From the NCBI GenBank assembly GCA_017534885.1, contig JAFXVR010000065.1, forward strand, positions 1 to 64,000: a stretch of 64,000 bases of DNA, read 5' to 3'. Source of the DNA: Clostridia bacterium. Its GTDB lineage: Bacteria > Bacillota > Clostridia > Christensenellales > Aristaeellaceae. Each line of letters begins with the position of its first letter. Position 1 is the stretch's first letter. This document shows, piece by piece, positions 35,993 through 44,820 of the stretch. The notes under the pieces were generated by a model. That model saw nothing but the letters and a program-made list of their open reading frames with translations. It had not been told where the DNA came from and did no database searches. Position numbers and translations under genes: made by a program.

Positions 35993-37005
35993 GCGTCATT
36001 CCCTCCTTTCCCGCAGCGCGCACAGGCCGCGCAATGGCTTCCGCCCACACAGCGCAGCGCAGGTTCCTCGGCGGCGCACAGGGCTTCATCCCTCAGGTCG
36101 CAGCGGTCATAGAAGCCGCAGCCGGGCTTCAGGTTCAGCGCCAGGGGCACGGTGCCCTCGATGGAGTACAGGCGATCCAGCTTGCGGCTGCCGATCTTGT
36201 GCACGCTGCCCATCAGGCCGCGGGTGTAGGGGTGCAGGGGCTCCTTGTAGATTTCCCGGGCGGTGCCGGTTTCCACAATGCGGCCCAGGTACATCACCGC
36301 CACCCGGTCGCACATCTTGGCGACAGTGCCCAGGTCGTGGGTGATGAAGAGAATGGCCATGCCCAATTCCTGCTGCAGGCGCTGCATCAGCTCCAGAATC
36401 TGCGCCTGGATGGTGACGTCCAGGGCGGTGGTGGGTTCGTCCGCGATGAGCAGCCGGGGCTTACACACCAGCGCCATGGCGATCAGCGCCCGCTGAAGCA
36501 TGCCGCCGGAGAACTCGTGGGGGAACTGGTCGTAGCGCTTTTCCGCGTTGGCGATGCCCACCTTTTTCATCATCTCAAGGGTGATTTCCTTCGACTGCTT
36601 CTTGTCCTTGGTGATGTGCAGGCGGGTGCACTCGTTGATCTGGTTGCCGATGGTGTACATGGGGGAGAAGGCCACCATGGGCTCCTGGAAGATCATCGAA
36701 ATCTGCTTGCCGCGGATGGCTCTGATCTGCTTGCCCCGGGGATCGAGCTTCAGCAGATCGGTGACCTGGCCGCTCTCCTCCCGGAACAGGATTTCGCCCG
36801 TCGTATGGCACTTCTTGTCATTGATGCCGAGAATGGCCTTGCTGGTGAGGCTCTTGCCGCAGCCGGACTCGCCCACCAGGCCGAGGGTTTCGCCCGGGCG
36901 GATCTCAAAGGAGACGCCGCGCACGGGGGTCAGGGTGCCTTCGTCCATGCCGATGCTGACGTGCAGATCGCGGACGCTGATGATGGGTTCCACTCGTTCA
37001 CTCAT
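35989..37005 (-). CDS. oppD: Oligopeptide ABC transporter ATP-binding protein (OppD type)
   Basis: A 338-residue ATPase partnering OppF. Walker [10 protein letters not shown] (about 39-47), signature [15 protein letters not shown] (about 169), Walker [13 protein letters not shown] (about 190). The oligopeptide C-terminal region contains CGFYDRC and an unusually cysteine-rich end ([12 protein letters not shown]). It starts 15 nt after oppC. Confidence 0.94.
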   Translation of the reverse strand: MSERVEPIISVRDLHVSIGMDEGTLTPVRGVSFEIRPGETLGLVGESGCGKSLTSKAILGINDKKCHTTGEILFREESGQVTDLLKLDPRGKQIRAIRGKQISMIFQEPMVAFSPMYTIGNQINECTRLHITKDKKQSKEITLEMMKKVGIANAEKRYDQFPHEFSGGMLQRALIAMALVCKPRLLIADEPTTALDVTIQAQILELMQRLQQELGMAILFITHDLGTVAKMCDRVAVMYLGRIVETGTAREIYKEPLHPYTRGLMGSVHKIGSRKLDRLYSIEGTVPLALNLKPGCGFYDRCDLRDEALCAAEEPALRCVGGSHCAACARCGKGGNDA

Positions 37006-37020
37006 GCTGATCGCACCCCC

Positions 37021-38217
37021 TCACTTGTACGGGTCGGCCGCGTCACGCATGCCGTCACCCAGGAAATTGAAGGCCAGCACTGTGAGCACCACAAAGAACA
37101 GCGGAATAAGACACCAGGGGTGACTGACGATGTTGGTCACGTTCTGCGCTTCCTTCAGCAGCACGCCCCAGCTGGTGGCCGGGGACTGGATACCCAGACC
37201 GAGGAAGCTCATGCTGGTCTCGCCGATGATCATGGAGGGAATGCCGAGGGTCAGGCTGACGATCAGGTAGCTCATGAAGCCAGGCACCATGTGCTTCAGG
37301 ATGATTTTCATATCGCTGACGCCGGCCAGCCGGGCGGCCATCACATAGTCTTCGTTCTTGAGGGACATGAACTTGCCCCGCACCACGCGGGCCAGGCCTG
37401 TCCAGCCGATCAGAGAGAGGATGACCGTGATGAGCAGGTACATCTGCACCGGCGGGATGCCGGCGGGAATGGCCGCGGACAGCGCCATCCACAGGGGGAG
37501 GGAAGGCAGGGAGTTCAGCACCTCAATCACGCGCTGGATCACGTTGTCCACCGTGCCGCCGAAGTAGCCGGAGACGGAGCCGATCAGCAGGCCGAGGATA
37601 AAGCTGATAAAGGTGCCGGCGAAGGGAATGGTCAGGGAGACCTGACTGCCTAAGATGACACGGCTGAAGAGATCGCGGCCCAGATTGTCCGAGCCGAAGA
37701 GGAAGATCTTGCCGCCCTCGACCCCGACCAGGTGCAGGTCGCAGTCGATGAAGCCGAGTATCTTATAGGGCGAACCGTGCACGAACCAGTGGATGGGCAG
37801 GGGAGTGCTTTCGTCCGTCACGATCTGGCGGGTGGAGAAGGTCTCGCCCCTCGCCTCAGCCTCTTTCTTGGCGCGGCTCATCTCAGCGACGCTCATCTTG
37901 AGGGTCTGCCACTCGGACTTGTAGATGAAGGGCCCGATGAACTCGCCCTCGTGGACAAAGTGAATGGCCGTGGGCGGGAGATCCTTGGAGTTGGCGTCAT
38001 AGTCGGTCAGGCTGTAGGGCGCGAGGAAGTCGCCCAGCAGGGCCACAAAGTAGAGGAAGCCCAGGATGACCAGGGAGACCCGGGCCAGCTTGTGCCGCCC
38101 CAGCTTGCGGGCCATCAGCTGCCATTGGGAGGCCAGATAGTACTTTTCCTCTTTGATGCGGGCTTTTTCCGCCTTCCGGGCGGCGCGCAGGGCTTTCTTG
38201 TCCATTTCGGCCATCAC
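37021..38217 (-). CDS. oppC: Oligopeptide ABC transporter permease (OppC type)
   Basis: A 398-residue permease. An OppC N-terminal helix (about 42-64) is followed by an extracytoplasmic stretch of over 120 residues, longer than usual. The binding-protein-dependent permease domain (about 190-390) has the EAA-like loop VMAARLAGVSDMKIILKHMVPG, which docks on the ATPases. It overlaps oppB by 4 nt. The large outer insertion also occurs in clostridial transporters annotated as peptide importers that carry oligosaccharides. Confidence 0.92.
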   Translation of the reverse strand: MMAEMDKKALRAARKAEKARIKEEKYYLASQWQLMARKLGRHKLARVSLVILGFLYFVALLGDFLAPYSLTDYDANSKDLPPTAIHFVHEGEFIGPFIYKSEWQTLKMSVAEMSRAKKEAEARGETFSTRQIVTDESTPLPIHWFVHGSPYKILGFIDCDLHLVGVEGGKIFLFGSDNLGRDLFSRVILGSQVSLTIPFAGTFISFILGLLIGSVSGYFGGTVDNVIQRVIEVLNSLPSLPLWMALSAAIPAGIPPVQMYLLITVILSLIGWTGLARVVRGKFMSLKNEDYVMAARLAGVSDMKIILKHMVPGFMSYLIVSLTLGIPSMIIGETSMSFLGLGIQSPATSWGVLLKEAQNVTNIVSHPWCLIPLFFVVLTVLAFNFLGDGMRDAADPYK

Positions 38218-39236
38218 TCCGCCCTCCTTCCCTCAAAACGGATGCGGGGATCAAGCCACGCCAGCAGGATATCGGAGAGCAGGGTGCCCAGCACAATCAG
38301 GAAGCCCATCACCAGCAGGATGGTGCCGGCCAGGTACATGTCCTGCGCCTTCAGCGCGTTGTAGAGCCGGGGGCCCACCAGCTGCAGGTTCATCACGATG
38401 GCGGAGATGGTGGAGCCGTTGAAAATGTGGGACAGCACGCCGCTCAGGCCGGACACGGTGGGATTCAGCGCGGCCCGCAGGCAGTACTTGTACACGATGC
38501 GCCTCTCCGAGACACCCTTGGCCCGGGCGCAGAGCACATAGTTTCTGCCCAGCTCGTCCAGCATCTGGGCCCGCATGGAGCGCAGGGTGCCGCAGGTGCC
38601 GGAGGTGCCGATGACGATGATCGGGATGGCCATGCGCCCCCAGAAGTCACCCCGGAAGAGGACTTCCCACCATTGCAGCGTGCCCTGCTGAAGCCCCAGC
38701 AGAATTTCATTGGAATACAGCCCGATGAAGGCTGTGCCCGTCCATATGTAGGTGGCGTACATCAGCAGGATGGCGAACAAGAAATTGGGGACCGCCATGC
38801 CCAGGAAGCCGACAAAGGTAAAGCAGTAGTCCGCCGCCGAATACTGGTGCACCGCGCTGTATATGCCGATGGGGATGCCCACCAGGTAGTTGAACAGCAT
38901 GGTGACCAGCGACACAATGATGGTCATCGGCAGTACCTCCGCAATGACAGGCCAGACAGGCTTTTCATAGTCGAAGGAGTAGCCGAAATCAAAGCGGCTG
39001 AGGATATTCCACATCCACTTGAAATACTGCATGAACCAGGGCTGGTCCAGGCCGTAGCGCTCGGTCAGGCTGGCCAGCTCGCTCTCATCCACGATCTGCC
39101 CCTCCGCCTTCAGACCGGCGACATAGGAGGTGAGGTAATCGCCGGGGGGCAGCTGGATGATGAAAAAAATGACCACCGACATGATCAGCAGGATAGGGAT
39201 GAACGTCAGAACGCGCTTCAGGATGTACTGACCCAT
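38214..39236 (-). CDS. oppB: Oligopeptide ABC transporter permease (OppB type)
   Basis: A 340-residue permease beginning MGQYILKRVLTFIPILLIMSVVIFFI, the OppB hallmark. The coupling loop YVLCARAKGVSERRIVYKYCLRAALNP lies at about 226-252. It has six hydrophobic segments. It is separated from the upstream binding-protein gene by about 140 nt holding strong hairpins. Confidence 0.93.
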   Translation of the reverse strand: MGQYILKRVLTFIPILLIMSVVIFFIIQLPPGDYLTSYVAGLKAEGQIVDESELASLTERYGLDQPWFMQYFKWMWNILSRFDFGYSFDYEKPVWPVIAEVLPMTIIVSLVTMLFNYLVGIPIGIYSAVHQYSAADYCFTFVGFLGMAVPNFLFAILLMYATYIWTGTAFIGLYSNEILLGLQQGTLQWWEVLFRGDFWGRMAIPIIVIGTSGTCGTLRSMRAQMLDELGRNYVLCARAKGVSERRIVYKYCLRAALNPTVSGLSGVLSHIFNGSTISAIVMNLQLVGPRLYNALKAQDMYLAGTILLVMGFLIVLGTLLSDILLAWLDPRIRFEGRRAE

Positions 39237-39267
39237 ACGCGCTTCCCTCCTCGCATCGGGATTGTCG

Positions 39268-39341
39268 GCAGGCTCGCGGCGGGCCTGCCCGCGTGGATTG
39301 ACGAAGGGCGGGAAGACGAGCTGAGCGCCTTCCCGCCCTAG
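39268..39341 (-). terminator. Hairpins between the Opp binding-protein gene and oppB
   Basis: A perfect 11-bp stem (AGGGCGGGAAG/CTTCCCGCCCT, 39305-39315 and 39329-39339) is followed downstream by a second (GGCAGGC/GCCTGCC, 39270-39292). Neither has a T-run on the minus strand. They more likely protect the 3' end of the binding-protein message or attenuate transcription than fully stop it. Confidence 0.5.
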
Positions 39342-39376
39342 TTTTCAGGTCACTTCCGCTTCAGAAGCGGCCGGGC

Positions 39377-41278
39377 TTACTTCTCCACCCACAGGCAGGC
39401 GAAGTTGGCCAGGCCCAGATCGCGGAACTCGTCGCAGGCGATGCCGTTCTCGGGGAAGTTGTGCATCTTCGCGTTGATGGCGTAGATCGCCGGATTGGAG
39501 GAGGTGAAGCCGATCTCGTAGATGCCTTCCTTGAAGCAGTCCAGCAGCTGCAGGGCATAGCCTTCCTTCTCCTCGGAGGTGGTGGCGTTCTTCATGCTGG
39601 TGTAGATTTCCAGCATGGCCTTGACATCGGCCGGCGGCTCCACAGCGCCCTCGCGGCCCTTGCCGTCCAGCTGGTTGAGGTACCACAGGCCGAAGGCGGA
39701 GCCCCAGACGCAGTAGTCGCGCATGGGCACGAAGTAGTCAGGACGCAGAGAGATCGAGACGGTGTCGAAGTTCTCGTAGTTCAGCACGATCTCATGCTCG
39801 TTGGCGGAGCGCATTTCCTCCATGATGGAGCGGTCGTACAGGCGGGTGGTGGCGTCCAGGCCGACCTTCTTGAGGTCATTCATGATGAGCTCGGCCAGGC
39901 TGGCGTCCGCCTCGTTCTGATACTGCAGGTTGAGGGTCAGGCGGGTGCCGTCGGCAAAGGCCCAGAAGCCCTCCGCGTCCTTGACCAGGCCGCAGGCTTC
40001 CAGCAGGGTTTCAGCGCCGGCCAGATCCTGCTCCACCCACTTGCTGGTCCACTCGGGGTCATAGCCCTGGGCGCCGGCGGGCGGGGCGGACTGGGCGGGA
40101 TCGGTGTAGCCGTTGTCGATCAGCTGGGCGATCTGGTTGCGGTCGATGATCAGGGACAGGGCATGGCGGAAGTCCACATTCTGGTACAGGGGCCGCTTGA
40201 GGTCATCCTGCACCGCCAGGTTCAGCTGCATGGACTGGCTGGTCCAGCTGGTGGAGGACCACTCAATCAGGTTAACGGCAGCCTCGGAATTCAGGATGGT
40301 TTCCACATCGGAGAGCGCCACGGAGCCGATGTCCGCAGTGCCGTCCATGATCCACAGCAGGGCCTGGGAATCATCGCTGTAGCGGCGGAAATGGAGCTCG
40401 TCGATGTAGGGCAGCTGCTTGCCCTCGGTGTCGACCTTCCAGTAATAGGGATTGCGCTTCCACACGCACATCTCATCGTTGAAGTCGCCGTCGATGATCC
40501 AGGCGCGCAGGGTCGGGCGGCCCTTGACGATCCAGTAATAGTAGGTGTAGCTGTTGCCCAGGGCCTTCATGTCGGAGAAGCCCAGCCCCTGCGCGTAGGC
40601 GTCCTTGTCCTCAGCGGACTTCTCGGGGTCGGTGTACACGGCCACGTGCTCCGCCAGCCAGTGCTTGGGCGCGAAGAACCACTTGCCGTTGATGGCCAGC
40701 TCCCGCAGGAATTCGGGCTTGGGGGACACAAAGGTCATGGTGAAGGTGTAATCATCCACAGCGGCGAAGGCGGCGACCTGCATCTCGCCGTTCTCGTCCA
40801 TGGCCTTCACGGCTTCCCAGGGGTTCTTGCCGGTGAAGCCGGTCAGCAGGCACTCCTCATAGAAGAAACGGCAGTCCTCAGTGGTGAAGGGCTCGCCGTC
40901 GGACCACTTCATGCCCTCGCGGAGATGAATCGTCCACACAGTGCAGTCCTCGTTCACCTCGTAGCCCTTGGCCACGTTGGGCTCCACGGTGCCGTCCGTC
41001 TTAAAGCGGAAGAGGGCTTCCTCGGTGGGCTTGCCGGGGCCCCACTTGGAGGAGCCGCCCTGCATCAGGGTGATATAGTCGGTGTACTGGCCGATCTCGG
41101 CCACGTCCTCCACCATGATGTCGGACGCGGCGGGCAGGCGGTCCGCCACAGCGGGCAGATCCTGGCCGTCCAGGTAAGGGGACTGGGTGTAGGCAGGAGC
41201 CTCGGCGGCCGCGAAGCTGACCATGGAAAGCAGCATCGCCAGCGCCAGCAGCGCAGAGAGAAGTCTCCGGGTCTTCAT
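39377..41278 (-). CDS. Peptide/oligosaccharide ABC transporter substrate-binding protein (family 5)
   Basis: A 633-residue exported binding protein, first gene of the Opp operon. The start MKTRRLLSALLALAMLLSMVSFAAA is a signal peptide with GGAGGAG ahead of it; a longer open frame upstream is non-coding leader. The family-5 pattern is clear: VEPNVAKGYEVNEDCTVWTIHLREGMKWSDGEPFT-like text at about 115-150 and VDFRHALSLIIDRNQIAQ at about 370. It is about 80 residues longer than OppA. Proximity to a GH38 mannosidase suggests oligosaccharide as well as peptide as cargo, which is inference. Confidence 0.88.
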   Translation of the reverse strand: MKTRRLLSALLALAMLLSMVSFAAAEAPAYTQSPYLDGQDLPAVADRLPAASDIMVEDVAEIGQYTDYITLMQGGSSKWGPGKPTEEALFRFKTDGTVEPNVAKGYEVNEDCTVWTIHLREGMKWSDGEPFTTEDCRFFYEECLLTGFTGKNPWEAVKAMDENGEMQVAAFAAVDDYTFTMTFVSPKPEFLRELAINGKWFFAPKHWLAEHVAVYTDPEKSAEDKDAYAQGLGFSDMKALGNSYTYYYWIVKGRPTLRAWIIDGDFNDEMCVWKRNPYYWKVDTEGKQLPYIDELHFRRYSDDSQALLWIMDGTADIGSVALSDVETILNSEAAVNLIEWSSTSWTSQSMQLNLAVQDDLKRPLYQNVDFRHALSLIIDRNQIAQLIDNGYTDPAQSAPPAGAQGYDPEWTSKWVEQDLAGAETLLEACGLVKDAEGFWAFADGTRLTLNLQYQNEADASLAELIMNDLKKVGLDATTRLYDRSIMEEMRSANEHEIVLNYENFDTVSISLRPDYFVPMRDYCVWGSAFGLWYLNQLDGKGREGAVEPPADVKAMLEIYTSMKNATTSEEKEGYALQLLDCFKEGIYEIGFTSSNPAIYAINAKMHNFPENGIACDEFRDLGLANFACLWVEK

Positions 41279-41401
41279 GTGGGTCTCCTCCTTTATTGCC
41301 CGCCTGTGCGGCGGAGCTTTTTCACGCGGGCTTTTCAGCGTAACAGCGCTGCTTGCAAAATGCAAACAGGCCTTTGCAGAAAACGCCCTTACTTCACCAA
41401 C

Positions 41402-41430
41402 ACTATACCAGAATTGTACATTCTTTGCAA
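41402..41430 (-). promoter_or_regulatory. Sigma-A promoter of the Opp operon
   Basis: Minus strand TTGCAA (41425-41430), 17-nt spacer, TATAGT (41402-41407), giving a leader of about 115 nt. It is divergent from the promoter at 41482-41510. The rest of 41279-41619 shows no gene. Confidence 0.72.
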
Positions 41431-41481
41431 CAGCTTTTCTGAAAAATGGCAGGAGAGAATGCATTGCCGCGCCAACATCGC

Positions 41482-41510
41482 TTTACAAATCGCCCAAAAC
41501 CCGGTAGAAT
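41482..41510 (+). promoter_or_regulatory. Probable sigma-A promoter of the alpha-mannosidase gene
   Basis: TTTACA (41482-41487), 17-nt spacer, TAGAAT (41505-41510). It leaves a leader of about 100 nt before the proposed start. It lies back-to-back with the Opp promoter, so shared regulation is possible. Confidence 0.65.
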
Positions 41511-41619
41511 GGCAGCAAAGGGCAGGCGCATTCACGGGAGAGCGCCGGCTCTGCAACCCCATGAAGAAAGGAAGGCGGATGGGTGAAGGGAGGCTGCCCC
41601 TGGCAGGACGCATTCACCT

Positions 41620-44600
41620 GTGTACCGCCCGGCACGCGCTATGCCTGAGAATCGCCAGTTCCGTCAGCGCCTGGCCGCGTGGCAGGCTGAACTCAAGAGG
41701 CAGCTCATCACACCGGTGGCGCCGGTGCCTTTTTCGGGCTGCCCTGTGCTCAGGCGGCTGTCAGCAGAAGAGGCGGCCTGCCTGCCTTATAGACCCATGC
41801 CGGTGGAAACGCGCTGGGGGGAGAGGCGGGAGTATGCCTGGTTTTCAGCCGTTTGTGACGTACCGGAGGGCTGCGCGGGGCGCCGGCTGGTGCTGCTCAG
41901 CGGCGTGGACGGGGAACAGCTCGTCTGGCTGGACGGACGGGCGGTCGGCGCGGTCGATCAGCGGCACGGCTATGTTACGCTCTTTCAGTCAGCGCCCTCA
42001 GGCGGGTCTTTCCGCCTGCTGATCGAGAGCTACGCTGGTCACGGCCCGCGGCTGGAGAGCCTGGGCCCCTGTCCGCCGGAGCGCACGCCCATTCCGCCGG
42101 TCACTGGCCCCCAGTGCACCGTGAGGGAGAGCTGGCTGGCGGTCTTTGATGAGGACGCCTACCAGCTGCACATAGATGTGGAGACCTTAGCCGGCCTGAT
42201 GGATCTCCTGCCGGAGGGCAGCCTGCGCCGTCAGCGGGTGGAGGCCGCGCTGGACGGGTTCACCCACATCGTGGATTTTGAGCTTCCGCCGGAAGGCCGC
42301 CGCGCCGCTTACCTCCGCGCAAGGGAAGCGCTTCAGGAGGTACTGTCCTGCCGGAACGGCTCGTCCGCGCCGGTGATGCACATCTTCGGCCAGTCTCATA
42401 TCGACCTGGCCTGGCTCTGGCCCATGGAGGAGACCTTCCACAAGGCCGCCCGCACCTACGCGACCCAGCTCAGTCTGATGGACGAGTACCCGGAATACCG
42501 CTTTCTGGCCTGCGAGCCCGCCCTGCTGGAAATGCTGCGCGAGCGCGAGCCGGAGATCTATGCCCGGGCATTGGAACACATTCGCGCCGGGCAGATTCAG
42601 CCGGAAGGCGCCTTCTATGTGGAGTGCGACACCAATATTCCCTCGGGCGAGAGCCTGATCCGCCAGCTGCTCTGGGGCAAGCGCTGGTTCCGGGAGGAAT
42701 TGGGCGTCGAGGCCAAAGTGGGCTGGCAGCCGGATACTTTCGGCTTTGCGCCCTGTCTGCCCCAACTGCTCCGTGCCTTTGACATCCCGTATTTCGCCAC
42801 CCAGAAGCTGCTCCGGGCTGACCCCGAATGCGAGCGCTTTCCCTATCAGGACTTCCTCTGGGAAGGGCCGGACGGCTCGCGGGTGCAAGCCCTGTCCTTC
42901 TTCAAGAACAACGCCCGCACCGATCCCGCCAGCCTGAAGGAACGGTGGGAAAAGCACCGCACCCAGACGACGGACATCAGCGCCCTGCTCTATCCCTTCG
43001 GCTATGGGGACGGGGGCGGCGGGGCTGACCGGGATCTGCTGGAATATCTGCGGCGGGAGACGGATCTGGAAGGCTTGCCCCGCACCCGGTGGTGTGCCCT
43101 GGATGAGCACTTCCGCATGGCGGAGGACAGCGCCCGGAAGAATATCTGGCATGGAGAACTCTATCTGGCCTGGCACCGTGGAACCTACACCGCGCAGCGG
43201 AAGACCAAGACGGCCATCCGGGCGCTGGAGCAGGCGCTGCACGACGCGGAAGGTCTGCTGGCCCTGTGCGGGGAGGAGACGAGGCGGGCGGAACAGCCCC
43301 GGCTGAAGGCGGCCTGGAAAACCCTGCTGATTCACCAGTTCCACGATATTGCCGCCGGTGTGGGTATCCGGGATGTGCACGAGGAGGCGGTCAGGGCGCT
43401 GGCAGAGGCGGAAGCGGCTGTGCGGGACGTCACCGAAGGGCTGGCGCGGCAGGTCTGCGGCATCAAAGCGGCGGAGGGCTGGTTTACCGCGCTGAACACC
43501 CTGCCCTTTGAGCGGAGAGAGCGCGTCACGCTGCCCGGCGGGGAGAAAGGCTGGCTGACCCTGCCGGCTTCCGGCGCAATCTCGATGAGCACTGCCGATC
43601 TCGAGCCGGATGAAGGTACGGTGCGCGTCCGCAAAACAGACAGCGGGATGCAGGTGGACAACGGCGTGCTGTCCTTTGTCATCGGGGACGACGGGAGCAT
43701 CAGCGAACTCACCGACCTGCGCAGCGGACTGCCCCTCCAGTCTCCCGGCCAGCGGCTCAACGATCTCCGGCTCTACCGCAATGTGGAACCGGTCTACGAC
43801 GCATGGGAGCTCTCGAGGGATTACCGGCGGGATCGGGTGGACGAGATCCGCGTTCACGGCATTCATCTGGAAGGGGAGAACACCCCCTGCCTGACCGTCA
43901 CCGTTGAGCGAACCATCGGCATCAGCCGGAGCGTGCAGCGGATCAGGGTGATGGCCGGGGTCAGCCGCATTGAGTTCGAGACGGAGATCGACTGGCGGGA
44001 GCGGCATAAGCTGCTGAAAGCGCACTTTGAGATCAACCTGCGGAGTGAAAACGCCATCCATGAGATGCAGTTCGGCCACGTGGAGCGCCCGGCGCACCGC
44101 TCCACGGCCTATGCGAAGGATCGCTATGAGGTCTGCAACCGCCACTACAGCGCTTTGTTTGAGGCCGGGCGGGGCGTCGCCCTGATGAACAGAGCCATCT
44201 GGGGCGTCAGCTGTGAGGAAGGCGATCTGGCCCTCTCCCTGCTCCGCGCGCCCTGCGTGCCGGACGATACCTGCGACCGGGGCATGCAGCGCCTGGACTA
44301 TGCGCTGTATGTCTATGACACGCCCTTCGCCCTGAGCGCCGTCACCCATGACGGCTATGCCTACAACAACCAGCCGCTGGTTTTCCCCGGCCGGGGACAA
44401 GGCTTCAGCGGCTTCCGGGCGGAAAACGCCATGATCGAGACCGTCAAGCCCGCCGAGGACGGGAGGGGCACGGTCATCCGGCTGTGGGAATATCGGGGCA
44501 CCCGCACTATGGCCGAGCTGCGTCTGCCGCACAGGTCGGAGATCTGCGCCTGCAGCATGGACGAGCGTGAGGCCACGCCGCTGACCCGGGATGACCGCTG

Positions 44601-44661
44601 GCACTTTGAGCTGGGCCCCTTTGAGATCAAGAGCTTCCTGATCCGTCCGGACAGGTGCTGA
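41620..44661 (+). CDS. Alpha-mannosidase (glycoside hydrolase family 38)
   Basis: A retaining, metal-dependent exo-mannosidase of 1013 residues, no signal peptide, so it acts in the cytosol on imported mannosides. GH38 motifs: metal site GQSHIDLAWLWPMEETFHKA (about 262), the nucleophile aspartate in WQPDTFGFAPCLPQ (about 369), a metal-binding histidine in LIHQFHDIAAGVGIRDVH (about 570), then the middle and C-terminal beta domains. The start is uncertain: GTG at 41620 follows the last upstream stop but lacks a near SD, and an ATG at 41641 is the alternative. It lies divergent from Opp and convergent with an Lpl-type importer. Confidence 0.92.
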   Translation: MYRPARAMPENRQFRQRLAAWQAELKRQLITPVAPVPFSGCPVLRRLSAEEAACLPYRPMPVETRWGERREYAWFSAVCDVPEGCAGRRLVLLSGVDGEQLVWLDGRAVGAVDQRHGYVTLFQSAPSGGSFRLLIESYAGHGPRLESLGPCPPERTPIPPVTGPQCTVRESWLAVFDEDAYQLHIDVETLAGLMDLLPEGSLRRQRVEAALDGFTHIVDFELPPEGRRAAYLRAREALQEVLSCRNGSSAPVMHIFGQSHIDLAWLWPMEETFHKAARTYATQLSLMDEYPEYRFLACEPALLEMLREREPEIYARALEHIRAGQIQPEGAFYVECDTNIPSGESLIRQLLWGKRWFREELGVEAKVGWQPDTFGFAPCLPQLLRAFDIPYFATQKLLRADPECERFPYQDFLWEGPDGSRVQALSFFKNNARTDPASLKERWEKHRTQTTDISALLYPFGYGDGGGGADRDLLEYLRRETDLEGLPRTRWCALDEHFRMAEDSARKNIWHGELYLAWHRGTYTAQRKTKTAIRALEQALHDAEGLLALCGEETRRAEQPRLKAAWKTLLIHQFHDIAAGVGIRDVHEEAVRALAEAEAAVRDVTEGLARQVCGIKAAEGWFTALNTLPFERRERVTLPGGEKGWLTLPASGAISMSTADLEPDEGTVRVRKTDSGMQVDNGVLSFVIGDDGSISELTDLRSGLPLQSPGQRLNDLRLYRNVEPVYDAWELSRDYRRDRVDEIRVHGIHLEGENTPCLTVTVERTIGISRSVQRIRVMAGVSRIEFETEIDWRERHKLLKAHFEINLRSENAIHEMQFGHVERPAHRSTAYAKDRYEVCNRHYSALFEAGRGVALMNRAIWGVSCEEGDLALSLLRAPCVPDDTCDRGMQRLDYALYVYDTPFALSAVTHDGYAYNNQPLVFPGRGQGFSGFRAENAMIETVKPAEDGRGTVIRLWEYRGTRTMAELRLPHRSEICACSMDEREATPLTRDDRWHFELGPFEIKSFLIRPDRC

Positions 44662-44704
44662 TGCTGCGGAATGGACGGCGGGACGATTCATCCGCTTTCA
44701 ACAG

Positions 44705-44763
44705 AACAAAAACAAAAACCTGCCCGCAGGCCCGGAAACGCTCAGCTTCCGGAAGCGGACAGG
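44705..44763 (-). terminator. Rho-independent terminator of the Lpl-type transporter operon
   Basis: Minus strand CCTGTCCGC pairs with GCGGGCAGG, with an inner TTCCGG-type helix, and is followed by TTTTTGTTTTTG (44707-44718). Confidence 0.82.
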
Positions 44764-44769
44764 AAAACC

Positions 44770-44811
44770 AGGGAGCAGGGGGAAGTCAGATGCGGCTTCC
44801 CTCTGCTTTTG
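44770..44811 (+). terminator. Terminator of the alpha-mannosidase gene
   Basis: Plus strand AGCAGGGGGAAG (44774-44785) pairs with CTTCCCTCTGCT (44796-44807), ending in TTTT. It lies between the converging mannosidase and binding-protein genes and may work on both strands. Confidence 0.72.
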
Positions 44812-44820
44812 TGCGGGCGC

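Noticed and set aside
39461..42022. An 853-codon open frame on the plus strand
   Set aside because: It is antisense to the Opp binding-protein gene, has no SD or family motifs, and GC-rich DNA yields long antisense frames.
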